From Rheinheimera sp. EpRS3 (GTDB lineage: Bacteria > Pseudomonadota > Gammaproteobacteria > Enterobacterales > Alteromonadaceae): a stretch of 64,000 nucleotides of DNA. A model generated the notes under the pieces. That model was given only the letters and a program-made list of their open reading frames with translations. It was not told the origin of the DNA and did no database searches. Shown here piece by piece: positions 28,453 through 37,667 of this stretch. The stretch spans positions 248,001 through 312,000 of the forward strand of contig NZ_LNQS01000010.1 of assembly GCF_001513785.1 (NCBI RefSeq), given 5' to 3'. Position 1 is the first letter of the stretch, and every line of letters starts with the position of its first letter. A program made the translations under genes and the position numbers.

Positions 28453-30978
28453 TTAGTCTCCGCTGCAGGAAAGAGTAGCGTCGCCTGCCGCAGCAGGTTT
28501 CAGCCGGATATCAGCCAAGCTTAGCACCAGCGGCGCTGTTGTGGCTAATGATACCGGCGTGAAAATCTGGCTGAAGTCAGCGCCTTGCCGGGCAAAGCAG
28601 GCTAAATCAACGCTGAGTGTATGCCATTCTTCATCGGCCAGAGCCTGTAATTGCGCCGCTATATTCACTGTACTGCTGCAGTTTTGCGCACAATCGATAC
28701 CCAGCAGTACTGTATCCGGCACTGCGCCGCTGCGTTTTACCTGCAACACCAGCGCACTACCGGCTTCCTGGTAAGAGCGTAAATCGGCAGGGAAAGCACT
28801 GCTTAGTGACACTTTGGCTTCACCGCTAAAGGCAAAACGGCGCGCGTCTTCCTGTACAGCTTTATCAAAAGTGCGCATGGCAATATTTCCCAGTTGCTGC
28901 ACGCTGCTTACTACTGCCTGCGTTTCGGCGCCACTGTGTAGCTGTAACTGATACGGTGCTTTTACTGCCCGCTCGAACAGCACTAAATCGTCCAGTTCTG
29001 TATCTGTGGCGACCTGCTCTTGCAGAGTATTGCTCAGCGTGCTGGCATCGCCGTAGCGCAAACCAAAGCCGTAAGGCAGCAGCGGCTGATAATCTGCGTC
29101 GTGCCGGTTTACCATTTGCTGCGCGGTGGCAGGCCAGCTGAAAGATAACTTACCGCGAAAATCGACATTAGCACTGCCGTCTGCTTTTGCCATGATTACA
29201 TCAGCCACACCGGCACCTTCGCTGCCCGGCAGCCATACTGCTACAAACGCATCAGAGGCATTGAGTTCTGGGTTAACCCACAGCGGGCGACCACTGATAA
29301 ACAGCGACACCACTTTAATGCCATCGGCTTTAAGTTTACGCAGCAGCGCTAAATCGGTTTTATTGCCACGCTGATACTCTAAGTTATCCAGATCGCCATT
29401 ACCTTCGGCGTAGGGTTGCTCACCAAATACCACCACCGCTACGTCAGGCTTGTTACTATAGCTACCATCTGTGCTTAGCTCGGTACTGCCACCTGCGGCA
29501 TCAACGGCCTGTTTAATACCGGCATAAATGGAACTGCCGCCGGGGAAATCGCTGTTAGTGTTGCCGGTGCCCTGCCAACTGATGGTCCAGCCACCCGACT
29601 GCATGCCAATATTGTCGGCACCTTCACCGGTAACCAAAATATGCTGCTTAGGGTTTAACGGTAAAATGGCATCGTTGTTTTTCAGCAACACCAGGGATTG
29701 CTGCACAGCTTCACGCGCTACAGCGCGATGTTCAGCCGAGCCTATCAGCTCGGTTTTACCCGACAATGGCCGCTTAGCCGGGCTGGGTTTATCGAATAAA
29801 CCGGCGCGCAGTTTTACGCGCAAAATCCGCCGTACTGCATCGTCAATCCGGCTAAGTGGAATAGCGCCGTTTTCAACCTGCTCAATCAGGTTATAGTACA
29901 GCGGTTTCCAGGCTGCCGTTGGCACCATGTAAACGTCCAGCCCGGCCAGTGCGGCCTGGGCGCAGTTATCATTAGTGCAACCGGGGATCTGGCCATGGCC
30001 GTTCCAGTCACCTACCACAAAGCCATCAAAGCCCATGCGGGTTTTCAATACGTCGGTTAGCAGATATTTATCACCGTGAATTTTACTGCCGTGCCAACTG
30101 TTAAATGACGCCATAACACTTTGTGCGCCAGCCTGCAGGCCGCCCACGTAGCCCTGGGCATGAATGCTGAACAGCTCTTGCTCACTGGCAATATTATCGC
30201 CCTGATCATCCCCCCCTACAGTGCCGCCATCGCCAACAAAGTGCTTAACAGTGCTGATCACCCGCTCATCGCCGAGAAAATCCTGATCTGCCGCGCCCTG
30301 TAAACCGGTGACAATAGCCGCGGCGTAATCGTGCACTATGTCGGGGTCTTCCGAGTAACCTTCATAGGTGCGGCCCCAGCGATCATCACGTACCACCGCA
30401 ACCGTGGGCGCAAACACCCAGTCGATACCGGTAACCATCACTTCGCGGGCGGTTACTTTGGCAATTTGTTCAATTAATGCCGGGTTATTTGCCGCGCCCA
30501 GGCCAATATTGTGCGGAAATAATGTCGCACCAATCACATTATTATGGCCGTGTACCGCATCAGTGCCCCACATGGTTGGAATACGGCTGCCGTCCAGACT
30601 GTCATCTATTGATGCCTGATACATCGCCTCGGCCAACGCTATCCAGTCGGCAGGTGTAGCATGTTTATTATCATTTGGAAAAGCACCGCCACCGTTTAAA
30701 AATGAGCCAAAACCATATTTGCGCATATCTTCAACTGTAATATCGCGGATTTCCGGCTGGATCATCTGGGCAATTTTATGCTGCAGCGTCATGTCTGCCA
30801 TAATATCGGTGATTTTTTGCTCCATAGCGGCATCTTTTGCTACGGGTAATTGTAATTCTGGCCAAATGGCAGCGGTTTTATCTGTCACAGTGTCAGGCTC
30901 TGTTGGGGCTTTGGCGCAGGCTGTCAGAATGACAGCGCAACTTAAACTTACCAGTGAAAGTTTCAGGCGAAATGTCAT
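28453..30978 (-). CDS. GH3 exo-beta-glucosidase, lipoprotein
   Basis: The 841-residue beta-glucan exohydrolase has a lipobox LTAC (Cys21). The GH3 N-terminal barrel shows GTDAVHGHNNVIGATLFPHNIGLGA, TVKHFVGDG near residue 243, and the nucleophile region GFVVGDWNGHG with Asp324. A GH3 C-terminal domain follows, then a beta-sandwich extension of about 200 residues like the ExoP family. It should release glucose from the non-reducing ends of laminari-oligosaccharides. The ATG at 30978 is preferred over the much longer frame because it gives the lipoprotein signal and has a GGAG site. It lies 13 bases after the MFS gene and 4 bases before GH16, in one operon. Confidence 0.93.
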   Translation of the reverse strand: MTFRLKLSLVSLSCAVILTACAKAPTEPDTVTDKTAAIWPELQLPVAKDAAMEQKITDIMADMTLQHKIAQMIQPEIRDITVEDMRKYGFGSFLNGGGAFPNDNKHATPADWIALAEAMYQASIDDSLDGSRIPTMWGTDAVHGHNNVIGATLFPHNIGLGAANNPALIEQIAKVTAREVMVTGIDWVFAPTVAVVRDDRWGRTYEGYSEDPDIVHDYAAAIVTGLQGAADQDFLGDERVISTVKHFVGDGGTVGGDDQGDNIASEQELFSIHAQGYVGGLQAGAQSVMASFNSWHGSKIHGDKYLLTDVLKTRMGFDGFVVGDWNGHGQIPGCTNDNCAQAALAGLDVYMVPTAAWKPLYYNLIEQVENGAIPLSRIDDAVRRILRVKLRAGLFDKPSPAKRPLSGKTELIGSAEHRAVAREAVQQSLVLLKNNDAILPLNPKQHILVTGEGADNIGMQSGGWTISWQGTGNTNSDFPGGSSIYAGIKQAVDAAGGSTELSTDGSYSNKPDVAVVVFGEQPYAEGNGDLDNLEYQRGNKTDLALLRKLKADGIKVVSLFISGRPLWVNPELNASDAFVAVWLPGSEGAGVADVIMAKADGSANVDFRGKLSFSWPATAQQMVNRHDADYQPLLPYGFGLRYGDASTLSNTLQEQVATDTELDDLVLFERAVKAPYQLQLHSGAETQAVVSSVQQLGNIAMRTFDKAVQEDARRFAFSGEAKVSLSSAFPADLRSYQEAGSALVLQVKRSGAVPDTVLLGIDCAQNCSSTVNIAAQLQALADEEWHTLSVDLACFARQGADFSQIFTPVSLATTAPLVLSLADIRLKPAAAGDATLSCSGD

Positions 30979-30991
30979 AGGGGGTTCTCCG

Positions 30992-32242
30992 TTACGCCAC
31001 AGCACGCGGTTTGCTGCCAACCGCGCCGTACCAGGCAATAAATACATAACACAGCAAAGGAATAATAAAAGCGATCTGCACGTTAACCGTGTCAGCCAGC
31101 CGCGCCTGCGCCAGTGGTAGCACTGCACCACCGACAATCGCCAGACATAAAATGCCCGAGCCCTGACCGGTGTGTTGCTTTAAGCCGTGAATAGCCAGGC
31201 TGAAAATAGTTGGGAACATAATAGAGTTACATAAGCCCACCAGTAACAGCGCCCACATAGCCAGGCTGCCACTGCTGCTGATCGTCAGCGCCAGCAGAAT
31301 CACGGCACACACCGCGTTAAACGCCAATACCTTGCCCGGGGCAATATATTGCATAACATAAGCACCGATAAAACGGCCAACCATAGCGCCGCCAAAATAC
31401 CAGGCAATATAATGTGATGCTTTTTGCGCATCCAGGCTGCTGATATCAGGCTGGGTAATAAAACTCACCAGAAAACTGCCAATACCTACTTCAGCACCCA
31501 CATAAACAAAAATACCCACAGCACCCAGCACCAAATGCCGGTAGCGCCAGGCCGAGCCACTGGTTATATCCAGATTTGCATCTTTTTTACCCAGCTTTGG
31601 CAGACGCAAAAAAGCAAAAATCAGTGCCATTATAATCAGCACAGCCGCCAGTAACAGGTAAGGCATTTGCACGGTAGATTCAGTTACTTCACCCGGCGTG
31701 GGCGCTTCCATGCCACCAAAAATCAGCCAGGCACCAAAAAAGGGCGCTAAAGTCGTACCAAGTGAGTTAAAAGCTTGCGTCATAGTTAGGCGGCTGGAAG
31801 ACGTTTCAGGCCGGCCCAGCACACTAACATAGGGGTTAGCAGCAACCTGCAAAATGGTAATACCGGCGGCTAACACAAACAGCGCGATCAGAAACAGCGG
31901 ATAGTAATGCGCGGCTGCGGCAGGGTAAAACAACAGGCAACCGGCACCGGCAATAAGCAGGCCGGTAACAATACCCGACTGATAGCCAATACGGCTTACC
32001 AACATACCAGCAGGCACAGAAACTACAAAATAAGCACTGAAAAAACAAAACTGAATTAACAACGCCTGCGTGTAGGTCAGGTCAAACAAGCCTTTGAGGT
32101 AAGGCACCAGAATGTCATTCAGACAGGTAATAAAGCCCCACATAAAAAATAATGTGGTTAACGATGTTAAAGCAAATCTGTAGTTGAGCTGGCCTGATGC
32201 AGCCTGTGGCGTAGCCTCGCTAAGCGTTGGTGTTACAGCCAT
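30992..32242 (-). CDS. FucP/GlcP-family sugar:H+ symporter (MFS)
   Basis: This 416-residue transporter has 12 predicted helices. The [44 protein letters not shown] start is the hallmark of the fucose/glucose/galactose (FGHS) MFS family, with the acidic residue in CLNDI and the [14 protein letters not shown] segment. It probably imports glucose across the inner membrane. It is the first gene of the MFS-GH3-GH16 operon, with a GGGGAGGA ribosome-binding site, and is divergent from GH1 with a LacI-type operator in between. Confidence 0.92.
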   Translation of the reverse strand: MAVTPTLSEATPQAASGQLNYRFALTSLTTLFFMWGFITCLNDILVPYLKGLFDLTYTQALLIQFCFFSAYFVVSVPAGMLVSRIGYQSGIVTGLLIAGAGCLLFYPAAAAHYYPLFLIALFVLAAGITILQVAANPYVSVLGRPETSSSRLTMTQAFNSLGTTLAPFFGAWLIFGGMEAPTPGEVTESTVQMPYLLLAAVLIIMALIFAFLRLPKLGKKDANLDITSGSAWRYRHLVLGAVGIFVYVGAEVGIGSFLVSFITQPDISSLDAQKASHYIAWYFGGAMVGRFIGAYVMQYIAPGKVLAFNAVCAVILLALTISSSGSLAMWALLLVGLCNSIMFPTIFSLAIHGLKQHTGQGSGILCLAIVGGAVLPLAQARLADTVNVQIAFIIPLLCYVFIAWYGAVGSKPRAVA

Positions 32243-32303
32243 CTTGTCCTCCCCGGTGTTTTATGTTTTTCATTGACGCGCGCTTTGTCGCCGTCTAGTA
32301 TGA

Positions 32304-32317
32304 TGTAAGCGCTTTCA
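32304..32317. promoter_or_regulatory. LacI-family operator O3 between divergent MFS and GH1 genes
   Basis: TGTAAGCGCTTTCA differs from the perfect palindrome at 22604 at two positions in the right half. It is centred in the 156-base divergent region, so one site could control both transcription units. Confidence 0.75.
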
Positions 32318-32398
32318 TTTATAGCATATATCACGCTGTTGGCAATCCTTTTGTCGCTCAGCAGCCCGTAACAACACGACCGGAAGATAGCAAAACCG

Positions 32399-33733
32399 AT
32401 GAAAATAACCTTAGCCAACAGCTCACCCTTGCTTAAACCTGACTTTGTGTTTGGTGTTGCCACTGCCTCGTTTCAGATTGAAGGTGCCGCCGATAGCCGC
32501 GAGGCGTGCATCTGGGACACTTTTTGTGCACAACCCGGCCGGATTAAAGATGGCTCAAACGGCCTGGTTGCCTGCGACCATATCGCACGCTGGCGTGACG
32601 ATGTTGAGTTGATTGCCGCACTGGGTGTAGATGCCTACCGCTTTTCAGTGTCGTGGGGCCGGGTAATTAATGCCGACGGCAGCATAAACCAGGCCGGGCT
32701 GAATTTTTATCTGCAACTGCTTGATGCGTTAAACGAACGCAATATCAAAGCTTTTGTTACGCTGTATCACTGGGATTTACCGCAGTACCTGCAAGATAAC
32801 GGCGGCTGGCTTAACCGCAGCACTGCCTATAAATTTGCAGAATATGCTGATATTGTCAGCCAGGCCTTTGGTGACAGAGTGTATTCTTACGCCACATTAA
32901 ATGAGCCATTTTGCAGTGCTTATTTAAGTTATGAAGCCGGTATTCATGCCCCCGGCGTGCAAAACCGCCAGCAAGGCCGCCAGGTAGCGCACCATTTATT
33001 GCTGGCGCATGGTTTGGCCATGCCGCTATTGCAAAAAAACGCGCCACGGGCACTTAATGGCATAGTCCTGAATTTCAGCCCCTGCCATGCGGCCAGCAAC
33101 AGCGAAGCGGATATCCGCGCCGCCGATATGGCCGATCAGTACCACAACCAGTGGTACCTGCAACCGTTAATGGAAGGCTGTTATCCGGCACTGCTGCAAC
33201 AACTGCCCGCGGCCGAGCAGCCACAAATTCAACACGGCGATATGGCTATTATTGCCCAGCCACTGGATTTTCTCGGTGTAAATTACTACACCCGCACCGT
33301 GTACCGTGCTAACAGCAAAGGCTGGTTTAGTGATGTACCGCCCACCACGCCACCGTTAACAGATATGGGCTGGGAAATTTATCCGCAGGGCTTAACTGAA
33401 ATATTACTGGCAATACATCAGCGCTATAAGCTACCGCCGGTGTATATTACCGAAAACGGCGCCGCCATACCTGACACCATGCACCTTGGACAGGTGCATG
33501 ACACGCAGCGGGTTAAATACTTTGAGCAGCACTTACAGGCCACTGAAAATGCCATTACTGCCGGTATGCGTATTGATGGCTACTTTGCCTGGAGCCTGAT
33601 GGACAATTTTGAATGGGCCGAAGGCTATGCCAAGCGTTTTGGTATAGTCTATGTCGATTACGCTACACAACAGCGCACATTAAAAGACAGTGCTATAGCA
33701 CTGCGTGAAGTGTTCGCCGGGCGTAAAAAATAA
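32399..33733 (+). CDS. GH1 beta-glucosidase
   Basis: The 444-residue cytoplasmic enzyme has no signal peptide. The family-1 TIM barrel shows FVFGVATASFQIEGA near the N-terminus, the acid/base in TLNEP (Glu169), and the nucleophile in ITENG (Glu352). It should split imported short beta-glucosides to glucose. The start ATG has a GGAAGA site 13-14 bases upstream. It is the first gene of the forward unit GH1-GPH transporter, with LacI 43 bases further on. A LacI-type operator lies about 80 bases upstream. Confidence 0.95.
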   Translation: MKITLANSSPLLKPDFVFGVATASFQIEGAADSREACIWDTFCAQPGRIKDGSNGLVACDHIARWRDDVELIAALGVDAYRFSVSWGRVINADGSINQAGLNFYLQLLDALNERNIKAFVTLYHWDLPQYLQDNGGWLNRSTAYKFAEYADIVSQAFGDRVYSYATLNEPFCSAYLSYEAGIHAPGVQNRQQGRQVAHHLLLAHGLAMPLLQKNAPRALNGIVLNFSPCHAASNSEADIRAADMADQYHNQWYLQPLMEGCYPALLQQLPAAEQPQIQHGDMAIIAQPLDFLGVNYYTRTVYRANSKGWFSDVPPTTPPLTDMGWEIYPQGLTEILLAIHQRYKLPPVYITENGAAIPDTMHLGQVHDTQRVKYFEQHLQATENAITAGMRIDGYFAWSLMDNFEWAEGYAKRFGIVYVDYATQQRTLKDSAIALREVFAGRKK

Positions 33734-33760
33734 TAATAAAGCAGTTATCACGGGGTTAGC

Positions 33761-35101
33761 ATGCTGACAAAACGGGAAAAAGTGGCCTACGGCCTTGGCG
33801 ACACCGCCAGCAATATTGTGTTTCAGACGGTAATGCTGTTTTTAACCTTTTTCTACACCGATATTTTTGGTATTTCGCCAGCGGTGGTAGGCAGCATGTT
33901 TTTGCTGGTGCGCATTATTGATGCGGTAACCGACCCGTTAATGGGTGCAATGGCAGATAAAACCAAAAGCCGCCACGGTAAATACCGGCCCTATCTACTC
34001 TGGCTGGCATTACCCTTTGCTCTGTGCAGCGTGCTGGCGTTTACCACACCGGATTTATCTGCCAACGGCAAAGTTATCTACGCTTTTGCTACTTACACCC
34101 TGCTGATGCTAGCTTATACCGCCATTAATATTCCGTATTCTGCGCTCGGTGGTGTATTAACAGCAGATCCAACCGAGCGGGTGTCGGTGCAGTCTTACCG
34201 TTTTGTGTTCGGTATGCTTGGCGGCTTGCTGGTTACTGCCTGTACGCTGCCGCTGGTTAACTTTTTTGGTAATGGCGATAACGCCAAAGGTTATCAGCTC
34301 ACCATCGCCGCTATGAGCGTACTGGGCCTGGTGCTGTTTTTACTCTGCTTTGCCGGCACCCGTGAACGGGTGCAACCACCGGCTGATCAGCAGCTTACGC
34401 TGCGCAGCAGTTTTGCTTCGCTGTGGCAAAATGATCAGTGGCGTATTTTGTGTATCGCTGCGTTTTTTCTGCTTACCGGCATGGTGCTGCGCACTACACT
34501 GGCCATTTACTATGTTAAATATTTTTTAGGCCGTGAAGACTTAATCACTGCTTTTGTTACGTTGGGCATGATCGGCAATATCGCCGGTTGCGCTGTAGCC
34601 CAGTGGCTTAGCCGTTATGTCGATAAAGTAAAAGCCTATATTGGTTTGCAGTTGATCTCTGCAGCCATTTGTATACTGAGCTTTTTTATCGGCAGCGAGC
34701 AACTGGTGCTGGCATTTGCGTTGTATTTTCTCTGGGGCTTCTTTTTACAAATGGCCACGCCACTGTTGTGGGCCAAAATGGCCGACACCGTTGACTACGG
34801 CCACTATAAAACCGGCATTCGTATTACCGGCCTGGTGTACTCGTCTATCGTATTCTTTATTAAACTCGGGCTGGCGTTAGGTGGCGCACTGGCAGGCTGG
34901 TTACTGGCCGGATACGGCTATCAGGCCGACGTGCCACAAACTGCAACCGCACAACAGGGTATTTTACTCAGCTTTACGGTACTGCCTGCTATTGGCTCAA
35001 TACTGGTAGCAGTGGTCATGAGCCGTTATCGCTTAACCGGACCACGGGTGCTGGATATCCACCACCAGCTGGCGCTGCGCGCTGGTGGCACTGCACCCTA
35101 G
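33761..35101 (+). CDS. GPH-family sugar transporter (MelB-like MFS)
   Basis: This 446-residue 12-helix cation:glycoside symporter of the GPH family has an N-terminus EKVAYGLGDTASNIVFQTVM, an acidic cation-binding segment DAVTDPLMGAMADKTKSRHGKYRPY, and WAKMADTVDYGHYKTGIRITG in the second half. It probably imports glucan-derived disaccharides or oligosaccharides for the GH1 enzyme, complementing the glucose importer at 30992. It follows GH1 by 27 bases and precedes the LacI gene by 42. Confidence 0.92.
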   Translation: MLTKREKVAYGLGDTASNIVFQTVMLFLTFFYTDIFGISPAVVGSMFLLVRIIDAVTDPLMGAMADKTKSRHGKYRPYLLWLALPFALCSVLAFTTPDLSANGKVIYAFATYTLLMLAYTAINIPYSALGGVLTADPTERVSVQSYRFVFGMLGGLLVTACTLPLVNFFGNGDNAKGYQLTIAAMSVLGLVLFLLCFAGTRERVQPPADQQLTLRSSFASLWQNDQWRILCIAAFFLLTGMVLRTTLAIYYVKYFLGREDLITAFVTLGMIGNIAGCAVAQWLSRYVDKVKAYIGLQLISAAICILSFFIGSEQLVLAFALYFLWGFFLQMATPLLWAKMADTVDYGHYKTGIRITGLVYSSIVFFIKLGLALGGALAGWLLAGYGYQADVPQTATAQQGILLSFTVLPAIGSILVAVVMSRYRLTGPRVLDIHHQLALRAGGTAP

Positions 35102-35143
35102 CATGCTAGAGTAACTGCATAAACGTTATTACGCAGGCAGGCC

Positions 35144-36151
35144 ATGGCAACCATTTACCAAGTATCAGAATTAGCCGGGGTATCGCTGGCGACAGTATCC
35201 CGGGTAATGAATAATAACGCCCGTGTCAGTGAAGCCACCCGTAACAAAGTGCTGGCGGCAATGGAGCAACTGGGCTACCGGCCCAACTCTATTGCCCAAT
35301 CGCTGGCGTCAAACCGCTCTAACAGCGTGGGTATTCTGGTATCAGAGCTACACGGCCCTTTTTATGGTGAAATGCTCAGCGGCATTGAGAACGAATGCCG
35401 CGCAGCTGGTAAGCACGTTATTATTGCCGCCGGCCACAGCGAGGAGGCCAGTGAAAAAGACGGTATTGAGTTTTTAATCAGCCGCAGCTGCGATGCGCTG
35501 ATTTTGCATGTTGAAGCGGTATCCGACGACTATCTGATTAAACTGGCCAGTGGCAATATGCCAATAGTGCTGATTAACCGTTTTATTCCGCGACTGGCAA
35601 ATAATTGCATTAGCCTGGACAATGAGCTGGGCGGTTATCTGGCAACCAAGCAATTGCTGCAGCAAGGCCATACACAGCTGGCGTATATGGCCGGCCCAAT
35701 GTGGAAAAGCGATGCCAAAGATCGCTACCACGGCCACTTACGCGCCATGGCAGAGCATGGCCTCAGTTTTAACCCGGCCTTACTGGCAGAAGGTGACTTT
35801 CAGGACAGCAGCGGCAGTGCCTGTATGCAACAGCTACTGGCTAAGGGCCTGCCATTCAGCGCGCTTGTGTGTGCCAACGATGAAATGGCAGCCGGCGCTA
35901 TGGAAGTAGCGCGCGCACATGGCCTGAATGTGCCACAAGACTTATCCATCGTTGGTTTTGATAACCTGATTCTGGCACGCTACATTTACCCCAAACTCAC
36001 CACTATTGATTACCCCATTGGCGAAATGGGCCGTATGGCGGCACGCTGGGTACTAAAAAATATTTACCAGCAACAGGCGTTGCAGCTAAAAAATGTATTT
36101 GAGCCGGTGCTGGTATGCCGCGATTCGGCCAGCGCTATTGCTGCGGGTTAA
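35144..36151 (+). CDS. LacI-family repressor of glucan locus
   Basis: The 335-residue regulator begins with a LacI helix-turn-helix and hinge (VSELAGVSLATVSRVMNNNARVSEATRNKV, then RPNSIAQSLA) followed by a periplasmic-binding-protein-like sensor domain (SVGILVSELHGPFYGEM, and SIVGFDNLILA late in the protein). It is the only LacI protein in the window and lies in the same run as GH1 and the GPH transporter, so it is the natural ligand for the three TGTAAGCGCT operators at 22604, 22646 and 32304. The inducer is probably glucose or a short beta-glucoside. No copy of the operator is seen immediately upstream of its own gene. Confidence 0.92.
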   Translation: MATIYQVSELAGVSLATVSRVMNNNARVSEATRNKVLAAMEQLGYRPNSIAQSLASNRSNSVGILVSELHGPFYGEMLSGIENECRAAGKHVIIAAGHSEEASEKDGIEFLISRSCDALILHVEAVSDDYLIKLASGNMPIVLINRFIPRLANNCISLDNELGGYLATKQLLQQGHTQLAYMAGPMWKSDAKDRYHGHLRAMAEHGLSFNPALLAEGDFQDSSGSACMQQLLAKGLPFSALVCANDEMAAGAMEVARAHGLNVPQDLSIVGFDNLILARYIYPKLTTIDYPIGEMGRMAARWVLKNIYQQQALQLKNVFEPVLVCRDSASAIAAG

Positions 36152-36213
36152 CTGCAGCCAATGGGCCGACCCCGGGCACTTAACGGGTTTTTGTTATTTT
36201 TTTGGAGTTTGCT

Positions 36214-37662
36214 ATGCATCTGCCCGCTGATAATAGCGCAGAAACCCACACCTCTTTTTCGCTGTTTGCCGAGGCCTTAACACTGCAGCGTCAGGCCTAT
36301 CATGCCAACCCGGAGCCTGATTACCAGCAGCGCCATGCCGATTTAACCGCACTGGCCGCGCTGGTAAGCGACAACGAAACCGCACTGGTTGAGGCAGTCA
36401 ATGCTGATTACGGCAGCCGTTGCCGGTTTGAAACCCGTTTTTCTGAAATTTTAATGGTGCTGGAAGATATCAGCCGCACGAAAAAACAGCTGAAAAAATG
36501 GCTTAAACCACAACGGCGCCATATAGACCGGTTGTTGTTTCCTACCTCAAGCTGCAAAGTGCTGCCACAACCGCTGGGCGTGGTTGGCGTTATCGTGCCG
36601 TGGAATTTCCCCATTATGCTGGCACTGTCGCCACTGGTCGCTATTTTTGCCGCCGGTAACCGCGCTATGGTAAAAATGTCAGAAAACTCCGGCCAACTGG
36701 TGCAGTTGCTAATTGCGCTGGCGCCAAAATACTTTGCCCCCGACAAACTGCAGTTTTTTGCCGATAATAACGGCAGCGGCCCGGCTTTTTCAGCCCAACC
36801 GTTTGATCATCTGTTTTTTACCGGCTCGGCGCAAACCGGCAAGGCGGTTATGGCCAGCGCATCGAAAAACCTGACCCCGGTAACGCTGGAGCTGGGCGGA
36901 AAATCGCCCGCCGTTGTCGCGCCGGATTTCCCGCTGCAAAAAGCCGCCGACCGCATTTTATGGGCCAAGGCGTTTAATGCCGGGCAAATTTGTACCAATG
37001 TCGATTATCTGTTTTTACCACACGGCAGCGAGCAAACCTTTACCGGGCAGGCATTAAAACTGGTGGCACAGCGTTACCCCGACATTAACCATAACGATTA
37101 CACAGCCATTATTGATCAGCGAGCTTATCAGCGCTTACAACACACACTGGACGATGCCGTTGCAAAAGGCGCTAAAGCGGTAAACCTGATGCCGGGCCAG
37201 GCTACGGCACCGGGGCTGCGCAAATTTCCGCTTACGCTGTTGTTTAATGTTACTGACGATATGCTGGTTATGCAGCGCGAAATTTTTGGCCCGCTGCTGC
37301 CGGTAAAAACCTATCGCGATAAAACCGAAGTGGTTAACTATATTAACGCCAGGCCAAGGCCGCTGGCGTTTTATCCGTTTAGTCATGATAAAGCGCTGCA
37401 GCAATTTTATCTTGAACAAGTCATGTCGGGTGGCGTAACGGTTAATCACGCTATTTTGCATGTCAGCCAGCACGATTTACCCTTTGGTGGCATCGGTCAC
37501 AGCGGTATGGGGCACTATCACGGCTACGAAGGCTTTGTTACTTTTTCCAAACTGCGGCCAGTGTTTTATCAGGGCGCCTTTAACAGCGTCAGTATGTTGC
37601 TGCCGCCTTATGGCAGGCTGGCAACCAAGCTGACTGACTTGTTGATCAAGTTTAAACGCTAA
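36214..37662 (+). CDS. NAD(P)-dependent aldehyde dehydrogenase, coniferyl-aldehyde type
   Basis: This 482-residue enzyme oxidises aldehydes to acids. ALDH signatures are clear: the VVPWNFP-like VIVPWNFPIML, the Glu motif VTLELGGKSPAVV, and the catalytic Cys in NAGQICTNVDY. The YEGFVTFSKLRPVFYQ C-terminus resembles class-3/coniferyl aldehyde dehydrogenases (CalB type), which act on medium-chain or aromatic aldehydes. The ATG at 36214 is 6 bases from TTTGGAG; the upstream TTG at 36202 lies inside that site. It is 62 bases after LacI and convergent with dgt, 5 bases away. Confidence 0.92.
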   Translation: MHLPADNSAETHTSFSLFAEALTLQRQAYHANPEPDYQQRHADLTALAALVSDNETALVEAVNADYGSRCRFETRFSEILMVLEDISRTKKQLKKWLKPQRRHIDRLLFPTSSCKVLPQPLGVVGVIVPWNFPIMLALSPLVAIFAAGNRAMVKMSENSGQLVQLLIALAPKYFAPDKLQFFADNNGSGPAFSAQPFDHLFFTGSAQTGKAVMASASKNLTPVTLELGGKSPAVVAPDFPLQKAADRILWAKAFNAGQICTNVDYLFLPHGSEQTFTGQALKLVAQRYPDINHNDYTAIIDQRAYQRLQHTLDDAVAKGAKAVNLMPGQATAPGLRKFPLTLLFNVTDDMLVMQREIFGPLLPVKTYRDKTEVVNYINARPRPLAFYPFSHDKALQQFYLEQVMSGGVTVNHAILHVSQHDLPFGGIGHSGMGHYHGYEGFVTFSKLRPVFYQGAFNSVSMLLPPYGRLATKLTDLLIKFKR

Positions 37663-37667
37663 ACGGG

